Notes: a model not told the origin generated them from the sequence alone. Positions 9,006-16,858 are shown, counted from the stretch's first letter. The stretch: DNA of 46,989 nucleotides from Candidatus Omnitrophota bacterium (GCA_018895275.1 JAHIOQ010000082.1:1-46989); one strand, 5' to 3'. Numbers and translations are program-made.

Positions 9006-9659
9006 TTATCTTATTTTATAGATTTCTCCTACTCCCTCATCTAATGCCTCTTTATAACCCTTATATGCGTTTTCAACACAAGTTATAAGCTTGACCAGTT
9101 TATGCCCAATTTTCTCAAACTGCATATGTTTTAACTTGCGTGCAGGAGGGTATTCAGCCAAAATATTTAAGGCCTGAACTACTCTTCGCTGAACTACGGG
9201 GTTATTAGTTGCGATAAAAAGATGTGCCTTTACCTGCTCAACCTTTGCCACTAAACTATCAGCTAAAGTAGCGTCTTGTATATTTATAAACCCTGGCTCG
9301 TATCCCGGAGCAATTTCCTCTGGTGCCTTTGCAGAAAGGACCGAATCGACTAAATTATAAACAAGATATCTATCTAATAAATTAGAAAACAAGCTTCCTT
9401 TTTTTAACTTTTGGCTTGTATTATCAAAATCGATGTTTTGGGTATCTTCGTCTAAAGGACTTTTTTGCTCACCTAACCCGCTAAAATGAACCTTAAATTG
9501 TTCCGCATTAATCGCTAAATGCGGGCTAAGAGTATTAATTTCCGGCAAACAATCATTATGCCTGGGCGCAGTATCATCCAATGCCCCTGCGTAATTCAAG
9601 TTTAAAAAAGCCTGAATCAATACAACCGCGATTATTTTAAAAACTATTCTTTTTCTCAT
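9006..9659 (-). CDS. Secreted protein of unknown function, Omnitrophota-like
   Basis: Not recognised as a characterised family. The N-terminus is a clear signal peptide (MRKRIVFKIIAVVLIQAFL, cleavage near YAGA-LDD). The mature part begins with NTLSPHLAINAEQF, similar to the TLSPxL motif that follows the signal peptide in many Omnitrophota exported proteins (family knowledge, not checked here). The remainder is mixed helical with no cysteines in the first half and no obvious catalytic motif. The C-terminal half (VQRRVVQALNILAEYPPARK, CVENAYKGYKEALDEG) looks like a small helical bundle. At 217 aa it appears complete, but the ATG lies in AT-rich sequence with no clear ribosome-binding site. Confidence 0.6.
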   Translation of the reverse strand: MRKRIVFKIIAVVLIQAFLNLNYAGALDDTAPRHNDCLPEINTLSPHLAINAEQFKVHFSGLGEQKSPLDEDTQNIDFDNTSQKLKKGSLFSNLLDRYLVYNLVDSVLSAKAPEEIAPGYEPGFINIQDATLADSLVAKVEQVKAHLFIATNNPVVQRRVVQALNILAEYPPARKLKHMQFEKIGHKLVKLITCVENAYKGYKEALDEGVGEIYKIR

Positions 9660-9781
9660 TTTTAATTAAATTTATTATTCACTGTTAATAAATAAGTTAT
9701 ACGCAAAAGGATTAGAATAAAAAACGAAAGAAGTATACCATATATATATCTGTTGCACAAGAGCAACGAGAACACGATTAT

Positions 9782-9886
9782 TTAACCCAAATGATACGAT
9801 TGCATCATTTGTCCATATCCTTGGGAAGCTTCATGCGGCCGTAAATTACCCTGAGCATCTTCTTCTAAAGAAATACAATATAAAAA
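9782..9886 (-). pseudogene. Second remnant of the PaaK-like ligase
   Basis: On the minus strand this reads CISLEEDAQGNLRP, then HEASQGYGQMMQ and a stop. The intact neighbour (9957-10886) contains CISLEEDAQGNPRP. The DNA of the two stretches is clearly similar (compare 9833-9880 with 10185-10232), with scattered third-position changes. This is therefore a short leftover of a second, diverged ligase copy. Similarity is lost on both sides. It cannot be functional. Confidence 0.6.
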
Positions 9887-9956
9887 TGCCATCCAAATCA
9901 CTTATAGCTTTTAAAATCCCCCAAAAATTACCCGGTATTTACACTATAATATTGTT

Positions 9957-10886
9957 TTATCGGCATTCTGTAGTGTAAATATAACGTTTCTTAATGCGGG
10001 CATTATTATCTTTAAAAGGCCCTTCACAGATTCCATAAAGCCTTAAAACCGGCTCAACTGCCTGCGGATACTCTTCTCTGGCCTTTTTATAATCCACGCT
10101 CAACCGTTCCAACCCGGCAACCATCAGTTCCTTTAACCTTTTCTCAACTTCACCCTTTTGCTTCATATCCGCTAATTCGAAAGAAAAACACGGCCGCGGA
10201 TTACCCTGCGCGTCTTCCTCCAGAGAAATACAGAATGAATTAATATTACCCGACAGAAAAGAATCTGAATACACAATACTTTCCACATCCTCCGGATATA
10301 TATTCGCGCCCATGACTGAAACCGTACTGTCTTTTCGGCCGAAAACAAAAAGAAACGGCAGATACCAGCGGGGATAATCGCACTTTCTTTCCAATTCCAA
10401 AATATCAATATTATGTTTTTCCAGCCTTTTCTTCATATCATCAAAAGTAAGCATCCCGCCTTCATCCCTGATGTTATAGCGTATCCTCGGGGAAAGAGTC
10501 CACGGCTTACTTATCGTCACCACTATTTCCTTATCGATTATCTCTATAAAATGATCCAGCGGATTATACTGAAAAAGCATCGGCAGCCTGTGGTCATCGC
10601 CGAAAAGGGTTTTTCTTAAATCCGCGTTCTCCAGACATAATTTCCGGATCATCACGGTTAAGGGATTTTCCCCGGCAATACCGATTTCCAGGTCTGATGC
10701 CCCGTAACCGGAATATACCCTGCCGGCAAACTTAAGCAGATAATCGCGCAATCCTTCGGACATGCCCTCCCCGCCGACAACCGCGTGAATAACATAATCG
10801 CCCCAGTCAAACCCCTTGTTCCGGCCCTCATCAAAAAGATACTTTAAAAAAGGCGGATAGCCGTTTATTATATAGGGATACTTATT
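9957..10886 (-). pseudogene. Adenylate-forming ligase (PaaK-like), 5'-truncated
   Basis: The C-terminal ~310 residues of an adenylate-forming enzyme of the phenylacetate-CoA ligase type. The frame is open upstream of the first ATG (10763) as far as 10886 and is clearly protein-like there (FDWGDYVIHAVVGGEGMSEG, the usual run-up to the acyl-adenylate motif). SGYGASDLEIG follows, then the hinge region (PFLFVFGRKDSTVSVMGANI) and a C-terminal domain (EDVESIVY). The N-terminal half, with the AMP-binding P-loop, is missing. The homology begins exactly where the hsdR fragment ends, so the gene was cut by a rearrangement or joined in assembly. No signal supports translation from 10763. Confidence 0.75.
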
Positions 10887-12099
10887 TTAGAGTATCATCA
10901 CCCAATACACTCACCGCGCTGTCGTTGATCTCCAATGCCGTATAAAATGCGAACTCGTCTTTTGACAATTTCAGCTTTTCAGCCAAGCCATCCACATCCC
11001 GAATCTGCCGCGCAATCGCTAAAAGTTCTTCGATGATCTCCGTCGTGCTTAAAAGATTATTTTGATACTTTTTAATCGACGCTTCCAGCAAATCCAGCAA
11101 TTTTTTACCTTCGGTGATATTAAAATTCAACCTCACTTTTATCTCATCGTTAAGAATCTTCTTTAAAAGCTCCACTCCCAGATTCTTGTGCTTCATCCCT
11201 TTGACTTCTTGTAAAAACTCTTCTGAAAGCAAGGAGATATCCGGCTTTTGAATCCCGGCCGCGGCAAAAAGATCCACTACCTCGGTCGATTCAACCGCTT
11301 GATTTACGATTTGACGAATCGCGCTTTCATAATTCTTCTCTCCTCGCTCTCCATCCCCTTCGAACTTTAGTAACCGTGCCCGCACAGCTTGGAAAAAAGC
11401 GATTTCATTGGTCAATGCCAGCGCATCTTCATGCGGCACTGCCAGAGCAAAAAGCTTTGAAAGTACCGTCGATTCCTTGATAAATCGTTCTTTGGCTTGC
11501 TCTTGTGAAAGGACAAATTCTTCTGCCTCCAAAATAAGCGATAACCGTTCCGCAGTCCCCACGCTAAAAAACCGCATATAATCGAATCCGTGAAACATCT
11601 GCCGGACAACCTCGATCTTCTCTGCCAATAATTCCAATGCCCTTGCTTGCGTTTCAGCCGGTTCCCCTTTACCGCCGGAACTCGCATAAAATGCCAAGGC
11701 CTCTTTCAGCGCATTACCAATACCGATATAATCCACCACCAACCCGCCGGGCTTATCCATAAAAACGCGATTTACCCGCGCGATTGCCTGCATAAGCGTG
11801 TGGCCTTTCATCAACTTATCAATATACATCGTATGCAAACATGGCACGTCGAATCCGGTCAACCACATATCCCGCACAATAACCAACTTCAACGGATCCC
11901 GTGGCTCTTTCATCCTCTCGGCAAGCACCTGGCGATCTTGTTTATTCGTCCGATGACAAGCCGGAATCACTAAGCTGTCCGGGTCTTCAGGGTCAAATTC
12001 CATTTTGTCGGAAGATGACGACGTCATAACCACCTTCAGCGCCCCTTCTTTCAAATCATCACTATGCCACTGCGGCCGCAAGGTGATAATCGCATCATA
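10882..12099 (-). pseudogene. hsdR: Type I restriction enzyme HsdR, fragment lacking both ends
   Basis: An internal/C-terminal piece of HsdR, the ATP-driven translocase and nuclease subunit. It begins within the second RecA-like domain ([25 protein letters not shown]), has helicase motif V-VI sequences ([34 protein letters not shown]) and the helical C-terminal region ([29 protein letters not shown]). The nuclease domain and the Walker A domain are absent. It also stops at VLGDDTLK, where the family continues for ~60 residues. A stop at 12100-12102 closes the frame upstream, and no real start codon exists (a TTG at 12081 opens the longest frame). It cannot restrict DNA. Confidence 0.8.
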
Positions 12100-13649
12100 T
12101 CAATAGCAACCAGCCTGCGTAAATTCCGATGATAAAATAAGAGATCTAGATAAAAATCATCGCCATCAACAATCATTCGTTTCTGCCGTTCGACAAAAGT
12201 AAAACCAACGCCTAACTCCATAATAAACGCTTCCAATTCACGCAAAATTGCGGCTTCAAGGTCTTTTTCTTGAAAGAAACCTTTCAGTCCTAAAAAATCC
12301 AGAAAATACGGATCGCGAAAAACAAGATCCGGCGTAAGCTTGTCAGATTCGCGCAAAGATGAGAGCTCCATTTTAATAACGGTATCGGACTTTTTAGCGA
12401 TGGCTGTACGTTCAAACATCATACTGCCGATTTTTTTACGTAAAGTCCGCACGCTCCAACGTTCCATACGGCACATCTCAGTATAAAATTCGCGGGCAAG
12501 CTGGTCTTTAACCGGAATGATTTCAATAAAATGGCTCCAGCTCAATTGTCGTGACAGTGTCACGACAATCTCTTCTTTTGGGAAATATTCAGCAAATTGT
12601 ATCATCCTCCATAAATTTTTCGCTTCAAAATTTTTCCCGTAATCTTGTATCAATTGTGCCGACAATGTCGGCACAATCTCAGCATCAACAAGCGATACGA
12701 TCAACAAATATGTAAAAAAATAACACCCTTCTATCTTAGGCAATATTCCATAATTTGATTGGCTAAAAGCCATAGGTTTTGAAAGCAAACAATAATTCCC
12801 CACAGTGCCTCTCGCAGAAATAATTGTAGCATTCTGAGATAATATTTTTGCAGAGCTATTATTTACACCCAACTCGGATATATTTCTTTCCGTCTTAACA
12901 ATATATCTCTTATGATTCGAAGTAATATCTTTTGCTGAAAGCCAAGGGATTGAACCATCCCAGTATTCTACAGTATCCGTTTTAGGCGTTCCTCCCCCCA
13001 CCAAATCAATTATCTCAAGAAGGGGAACCTCTTTCCAACTATTATCCGCCTCCTCCACAAACATCTTCCGCCAGAGAGCTTCGGCAATGCCTTCCAGAGT
13101 TTTGTTCTGCCGATGCAAAAGGTCGATTTTGTCGTCAAGGCTGGAAAGAACCCCGGCAATAGCGCGCTGTTCGGGAAGTGATGGCAAAGCTATTGCAATA
13201 TGATCAAATGTTTCTCTCGTGATTGTATCAAAAACGCCACCATGCGCTATTTGTTGTAAATTATTAATTGAGTCTTTGATCAAATAATACACATAATCTT
13301 GATTAGAAATATCCGGGATCCCTCTAATGCCATAACACGACTGATTGAAAGCCATTTGCTTCCTAAGAACAGCGAGTGCTCCAACTGTTCCTCTTGCTGA
13401 AATAATGATATCTCCTTCATTAAGCAATTTAGTACTACTATTATCTAATCCTTTTTGAGTAATAACTTTCTCAGCCTTATAAACATATTTATTGCCAATA
13501 TTAAAATCCACAACCGATAACCAAGGAATATTTCCATTCCAATACTCTGGAATACTTGTTTTTGGAGTACCGCCTCCAATAATCTCAATTATTTCCCCCA
13601 ACTTACATTCCTTCCACCCGCGTTTTGCAGGGCTCGATGAAAAAGTCAT
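12051..13649 (-). CDS. hsdS: HsdS specificity subunit fused in frame to a DUF1016 nuclease fragment
   Basis: Residues 1-~312 are a type I specificity subunit, which chooses the DNA site for HsdM. TRD1 has [29 protein letters not shown] and [10 protein letters not shown], a helical spacer follows ([20 protein letters not shown]), and TRD2 has [29 protein letters not shown] and [13 protein letters not shown]2 is cut at LLIVSLVDA (near 12690) and continues in frame into a DUF1016/YhcG protein ([53 protein letters not shown]). That part ends abruptly after LVAID, before the catalytic ELK of the PDDEXK fold, at the junction with hsdR. The ATG overlaps the upstream stop (ATGA). TRD1 could still bind DNA, while the nuclease part is probably dead. 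Confidence 0.75.
   Translation of the reverse strand: MTFSSSPAKRGWKECKLGEIIEIIGGGTPKTSIPEYWNGNIPWLSVVDFNIGNKYVYKAEKVITQKGLDNSSTKLLNEGDIIISARGTVGALAVLRKQMAFNQSCYGIRGIPDISNQDYVYYLIKDSINNLQQIAHGGVFDTITRETFDHIAIALPSLPEQRAIAGVLSSLDDKIDLLHRQNKTLEGIAEALWRKMFVEEADNSWKEVPLLEIIDLVGGGTPKTDTVEYWDGSIPWLSAKDITSNHKRYIVKTERNISELGVNNSSAKILSQNATIISARGTVGNYCLLSKPMAFSQSNYGILPKIEGCYFFTYLLIVSLVDAEIVPTLSAQLIQDYGKNFEAKNLWRMIQFAEYFPKEEIVVTLSRQLSWSHFIEIIPVKDQLAREFYTEMCRMERWSVRTLRKKIGSMMFERTAIAKKSDTVIKMELSSLRESDKLTPDLVFRDPYFLDFLGLKGFFQEKDLEAAILRELEAFIMELGVGFTFVERQKRMIVDGDDFYLDLLFYHRNLRRLVAIDMMRLSPCGRSGIVMI
12545..12569. repeat. 25-bp palindrome in hsdS-DUF1016 (element 2)
   Basis: Arms ATTGTCGTGACA and TGTCACGACAAT are perfectly complementary around a central G at 12557. 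On the minus strand it encodes IVVTLSRQ, in the same register as the other three elements. Confidence 0.9.
12653..12677. repeat. 25-bp palindrome in hsdS-DUF1016 (element 1)
   Basis: Arms ATTGTGCCGACA and TGTCGGCACAAT are perfectly complementary around a central A at 12665. It encodes IVPTLSAQ and lies within 20 nt of the HsdS/DUF1016 fusion point. It differs from element 2 at three arm positions, all three compensated on the other arm. Confidence 0.9.
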
Positions 13650-14545
13650 CTTTTTACCTCGCGTAGCTGCTCTTCAATAAACTTCTGCATCTTTTCTTTA
13701 TCCGGAAGCTCCAGCTGATATTTGGAAACGAAAAGTTTATTATTCATTCCGGCAAGCGCGAATTCTACAAAGGCATGATCCTTACTGGTGCACAGAAGTA
13801 TCCCGACAGGCGGGTTATCCCCGGTAGTCATAACATTCTTTTTATACCAGCTTACATAGGTATTAAGTTGGCCTATATGCTCGTGCTTGAACTCATCGAT
13901 TTTAAGTTCAATCAACACATGGCATTTCAAAATACGGTGATACAGCACAAGGTCGACAAAACACTCTTTACCGCCGATCTGTATCCGTTTTTGGCGAACT
14001 TCAAAACAAAACCCGTGGCCCATCTCAAGAAGGAATTCCTGCAGGCAATCAAGCAGCGCGTCTTCCAGACGCGATTCGCCCATAACTTCGTGGGATTCAA
14101 AATGACTGTATGAAAGACTGTCAACCAATTTCTCCGGCGCTATTGCCAATTTTGCGGACACTGTCCGCAATTTTAAACCACGATTCAAACCCATGGAAAA
14201 TATATCTTTAGATTTTGCGGACACTGTCCGCGAAATTTGAGGATATACGCGATAAAAAGTCCTGTAATTATATAACTGCCGCGAACCACACCCGCTGATG
14301 CTATACTGTGCAAGCCTACCGGCAAGTTCGCTAAAAAGGCTATCCCCATAGCCAGCCCTATCTTCGCCATGAAGCTCAAATTCAGAAATATACCTACCGA
14401 TAAACCAGTTACGCAAGGTAAGACTGGTATTAACGGCTTTCGCCGCTTGTATCGACATTCGTTCGTTGATCAAGCAAATAGACTTCACCAAAGAATCAAA
14501 CGTTAAACTTTCGTTAGCAGATTTTGAAGTACTAATTTTCGACAT
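13646..14545 (-). CDS. DUF1016 (YhcG-type) PDDEXK nuclease, shortened
   Basis: A DUF1016/YhcG family protein, commonly carried in type I restriction loci and thought to be a PDDEXK nuclease. The N-terminal helical domain (SLTLRNWFIGRYI, YGDSLFSELAGRL, SGCGSRQLYNYRTFY) is followed by the nuclease core FCFEVRQKRIQIGG, CFVDLVLYHRILKCHVLIEL, with Asp and Glu-x-Lys kept. Between LVDSLSYSHFES and GESRLEDALLDCL roughly 60-80 residues present in relatives (the RAFYE...RDPYxLEFLGL part) are missing, so it is 299 aa instead of ~350-380. The start at 14545 overlaps hsdM by 14 nt and the stop overlaps hsdS by 4 nt, so it is part of the hsd operon. It carries two palindromes encoding RTVSAK. Confidence 0.82.
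   Translation of the reverse strand: MSKISTSKSANESLTFDSLVKSICLINERMSIQAAKAVNTSLTLRNWFIGRYISEFELHGEDRAGYGDSLFSELAGRLAQYSISGCGSRQLYNYRTFYRVYPQISRTVSAKSKDIFSMGLNRGLKLRTVSAKLAIAPEKLVDSLSYSHFESHEVMGESRLEDALLDCLQEFLLEMGHGFCFEVRQKRIQIGGKECFVDLVLYHRILKCHVLIELKIDEFKHEHIGQLNTYVSWYKKNVMTTGDNPPVGILLCTSKDHAFVEFALAGMNNKLFVSKYQLELPDKEKMQKFIEEQLREVKR
14152..14170. repeat. Palindrome in DUF1016 gene (element 3)
   Basis: Arms TTGCGGACA and TGTCCGCAA are perfect inverted copies around a C at 14161. Two mismatched and two further matched pairs extend it towards 25 bp. It encodes LRTVSAKL. Confidence 0.85.
14212..14236. repeat. Palindrome in DUF1016 gene (element 4)
   Basis: Arms ATTTTGCGGACA and TGTCCGCGAAAT surround a C at 14224, with 11 of 12 pairs matching (the exception is a T/G wobble). 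It encodes ISRTVSAK. Its centre is 63 nt, exactly 21 codons, from element 3. Confidence 0.85.
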
Positions 14546-16610
14546 TGGATACCTCTATTTTCCCAAGATTCTTCCTTATGAGTTCATTCAACCTCACTTC
14601 TTCCTTCATTTGCTCATCAAGCTCGGCTTTAAGCTTAGTAAAGCGCTCGGCAAAATCAAAGTCATCTTCATCCTCCGGTAAACCGATATAGCGCCCCGGA
14701 GTGAGCACATAATCTTTTTGTCTGATTTCATCCAGCGCGACGGATTTGCAAAAGCCCGGTATATCAGCATAGCTGATACCCTCATCTCCGTCCCTTCTCC
14801 CAGAGGGAGAAGGGTGAAACAATTCCCTCCAAGCATGATATGTCCCAGATATTTTGGCGATGTCTTCATCGGTAAAATCTTTTGTGCGGCGGTTAAGCAA
14901 AAAACCTAGATTACGGGCGTCTATGAAGAGGACTTCACCCTCATCCCTGGCCCTTCTCCCAGAGGGGGAAGGGAATACAGAGGCGATTTTTTTTAATGAT
15001 TTTTCTGGATCGTTCAATAATTCTTCGTTTGGGATACGAATTACGGTCATGCCGAGAGCTTTCAGGTAACCGTCGCGTTTACGATCTATTTTCCGCCTTT
15101 GGTCGGTATCGTGAATTCCACCGTCAATTTCTATGATAAGCTTATTCTCATCACAGTAAAAATCGACAATGTAATCGCCGATCTGATGCTGCCGCCTGAA
15201 TTTTAAATCAAGAAATCGCCGATCTCGCACGATTTCCCAGAAGAACTGCTCCGCTGACGTCCCCTTCTTTCTCAATTCCCTGGCCCGTTCCAACTGCCCG
15301 GAGAAATCAAATCCCCCCCGATAATGTCCCCCTCTCCCCCTGGGAGAGGGCCAGGGTGAGGGTTCGGCAACGCCCTTACGCCGAATAAACCAGAGACACG
15401 CCGGAATCTGCGTATTCAGGAAAAGTTTAGCCGGAAGATTGACAATGCAATCAAGCAACCCAGCCTCAATAATCGCCTTGCGGATTTCGCCTTCGTTGTT
15501 CGTCTTAGAAGTCAGGGAACCTTTTGCCAAGACAAACCCTGCCATGCCCTTAGGCGACGTATGATAGATGAAATGCTGTATCCAGGCGTAATTGGCGTTG
15601 CCGCTGGGCGGAATACCGTATTTCCAGCGAGCATCGTCTTTCAAAAGATCGCCTGACCAATCGGAATCATTAAACGGCGGATTGGCAATGATAAAATCCG
15701 CCTTCAAATCTTTATGCGCGTCATTTAAAAAAGAACCTTCGTTGTTCCATTTGATATTCGAGCTGTCGATCCCGCGAATAGCCAGGTTCATCTTGGCAAG
15801 ACGCCAGGTCGTCTGGTTGGACTCCTGGCCATAAATAGAAATCATATCAATTGGATTAAGGCTGACGCCTTTGGTTTTCTTTTTATAATGATCCTGATGC
15901 GCAAGGATGAATTTTTCACTTTGAACAAACATACCGCCTGAGCCGCAGCACGGGTCGAACACGCGGCCTTCATAAGGTTGAAGTACCTCAACCAGCAGCT
16001 TAACTACACTTCGCGGTGTATAAAACTGTCCGCCCTTTTTGCCTTCGGCAAGCGCGAATTGCCCGAGAAAATATTCATACACCTGGCCGAGCACATCTTT
16101 ACTCTTTGCCTCTTCAGTGCCAAGCGCAATCGTACCCACAAGGTCAATAAGACCGCCCAAACTTGCCCGGTCAAGATTCTGCCGGGCGTATACTTTAGGG
16201 AGAACCCCTTTAAGTGACTGGTTCTGGCGTTCTATGGCTTCCATGGCTTCATCGACATATCCGCCGATATCTACCTTCTTGCCGTTATTCAAAAGAATCT
16301 CCGTTTTCTTGGCATTTGCGGCAATATGTTTCCAGCGGGCAATAGGAGAAACAAAGAAAACTTTATCTGCGGCGTATTCGTTCGGGTCTTCGGCATCGGC
16401 GCCTTCGTAATCGCCTTTACCTTTGACCAATTTTGCATGCAGTACTTCAAACGCATCCGAGATATATTTCAGGAATATCAATCCCAGCAAAACATGCTTA
16501 TACTCCGCGGCATCCATATTTTTACGCAGCTTATCCGCGGACTGCCAGAGCGTAGCTTCGAACGATTCCTGTTTATTATTCTTACCTTTATCCTTGCCCT
16601 TGGCCATCAT
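14532..16610 (-). CDS. hsdM: Type I DNA methyltransferase HsdM with in-frame DUF559 insertion
   Basis: HsdM methylates adenine at the site chosen by HsdS. The N-terminal helical domain (FEATLWQSADKLRKNMDAAE), QFYTPRSVVKLLVE, SAM motif VFDPCCGSGGMFV (~217) and catalytic NPPF (~309) are intact, as is the C-terminal DIPGFCKS/YVLTPGRYIGL region. Between CLWFIRRKG and EVLFIDARNLG, where relatives have a short variable loop, ~143 residues are inserted: a DUF559 domain bounded by two inverted hairpin repeats. A third repeat copy sits in the next loop (after AWRELF). All three keep the frame, giving 692 aa instead of ~500. The ATG at 16610 (or 16607) follows GGAGAG. The longer GTG start at 16634 is less likely. 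Confidence 0.85.
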   Translation of the reverse strand: MMAKGKDKGKNNKQESFEATLWQSADKLRKNMDAAEYKHVLLGLIFLKYISDAFEVLHAKLVKGKGDYEGADAEDPNEYAADKVFFVSPIARWKHIAANAKKTEILLNNGKKVDIGGYVDEAMEAIERQNQSLKGVLPKVYARQNLDRASLGGLIDLVGTIALGTEEAKSKDVLGQVYEYFLGQFALAEGKKGGQFYTPRSVVKLLVEVLQPYEGRVFDPCCGSGGMFVQSEKFILAHQDHYKKKTKGVSLNPIDMISIYGQESNQTTWRLAKMNLAIRGIDSSNIKWNNEGSFLNDAHKDLKADFIIANPPFNDSDWSGDLLKDDARWKYGIPPSGNANYAWIQHFIYHTSPKGMAGFVLAKGSLTSKTNNEGEIRKAIIEAGLLDCIVNLPAKLFLNTQIPACLWFIRRKGVAEPSPWPSPRGRGGHYRGGFDFSGQLERARELRKKGTSAEQFFWEIVRDRRFLDLKFRRQHQIGDYIVDFYCDENKLIIEIDGGIHDTDQRRKIDRKRDGYLKALGMTVIRIPNEELLNDPEKSLKKIASVFPSPSGRRARDEGEVLFIDARNLGFLLNRRTKDFTDEDIAKISGTYHAWRELFHPSPSGRRDGDEGISYADIPGFCKSVALDEIRQKDYVLTPGRYIGLPEDEDDFDFAERFTKLKAELDEQMKEEVRLNELIRKNLGKIEVSNVEN
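14778..14814. repeat. CCCTTCTCCC hairpin repeat, copy 3 in hsdM
   Basis: ACCCTCATCTCCGT is followed by a perfect 10-bp hairpin, CCCTTCTCCC-AGA-GGGAGAAGGG (14792-14814). The orientation is the same as copy 2. It is read in frame as HPSPSGRRDGDEG within a surface-loop position of HsdM. Confidence 0.85.
14936..14973. repeat. CCCTTCTCCC hairpin repeat, copy 2 (right border of DUF559 on the protein)
   Basis: CACCCTCATCCCTGG is followed by hairpin CCCTTCTCCC-AGA-GGGGGAAGGG (14951-14973, one wobble pair). It is inverted relative to copy 1, and the two enclose the DUF559 segment. Confidence 0.85.
14974..15327 (-). mobile_element. DUF559 (Vsr-like endonuclease) cassette inside hsdM
   Basis: This segment encodes a near-complete DUF559 domain of ~118 residues: LERARELRKKGTSAEQFFWE, FRRQHQIGDYIVDFYC, LIIEIDGGIHD, ALGMTVIRIPNEELL. 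DUF559 belongs to the PDDEXK/Vsr-like nuclease group. The Asp of IVDF, the Glu of IEIDGG and the following His are present, so the fold may be active. It is bordered by inverted copies of a GC-rich hairpin repeat. DUF559 genes in other genomes often end in translated copies of the same repeat (PSPxPSPxGRG-like tails; family knowledge), which supports a unit moving with its repeats. It has no stop codon and is read as part of HsdM. Confidence 0.8.
15328..15362. repeat. CCCTCTCCC hairpin repeat, copy 1 (left border of DUF559 on the protein)
   Basis: Hairpin CCCTCTCCC-CCT-GGGAGAGGG (15330-15350) is followed by CCAGGGTGAGGG. On the minus strand it reads CCCTCACCCTGG then the hairpin, the same arrangement as copies 2 and 3 on the plus strand, so it is inverted relative to them. 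It is translated as PSPWPSPRGRGG. Confidence 0.88.
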
Positions 16611-16735
16611 CTCTCCATTCAATAAAGAAACCACTACCCCCTGTTTTCTCTCTTCATTACAACCTATTTATTATACCCCACATCCATTGATTTTTACTAA
16701 GGTTTCTTGAGGTTACTTGAAGTTTGCTCCACGTC

Positions 16736-16772
16736 AACCCCTTATTCCACCGCGTAGGTGGAATAAGGGGTT
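16736..16772. terminator. Perfect 16-bp hairpin between hsdM and hisF
   Basis: Arms AACCCCTTATTCCACC (16736-16751) and GGTGGAATAAGGGGTT (16757-16772) are fully complementary around the loop GCGTA. On the plus strand it ends in TTTT. On the minus strand, where the genes are, the stem is followed by only a short TT. It may stop transcription between hisF and hsdM, or mark an insertion boundary of the restriction island. The remaining ~200 nt of this gap show nothing else recognisable apart from a small TCCCCC/GGGGGA stem at 16812-16825. Confidence 0.6.
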
Positions 16773-16858
16773 TTAACCACGCTCAATGCGGAAGACGGGT
16801 AGTGCGAAGATTCCCCCTCGGGGGAGAAAAAACTGTTTGCAAGGCGGTATTGCGATTC

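Noticed and set aside
9788-9810. AAATGAT...ATCATTT stem as terminator
   Set aside because: Only 7 A/T-rich pairs and no T-tract, and it lies in a decayed ligase remnant.
12051-12081. TTG at 12081 as a real hsdR start overlapping the fusion gene
   Set aside because: HsdR homology continues upstream of it (YDAIIT) to a stop at 12100-12102, and essential N-terminal domains are missing. This is a broken gene, not an alternative start.
12545-14236. The four palindromes as a CRISPR-like array
   Set aside because: The units are few, unevenly spaced (63 and 108 nt within each pair), lie inside coding sequence and have no unique spacers of constant length.
16610-16634. GTG at 16634 as hsdM start
   Set aside because: The GGAGAG site lies inside this extension, right before the double ATG at 16610/16607, and the extra residues are not family-like.
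16812-16825. TCCCCC/GGGGGA stem as terminator of hisF
   Set aside because: On the transcribed strand the T-run lies before the stem, not after it, and the loop is only two bases.
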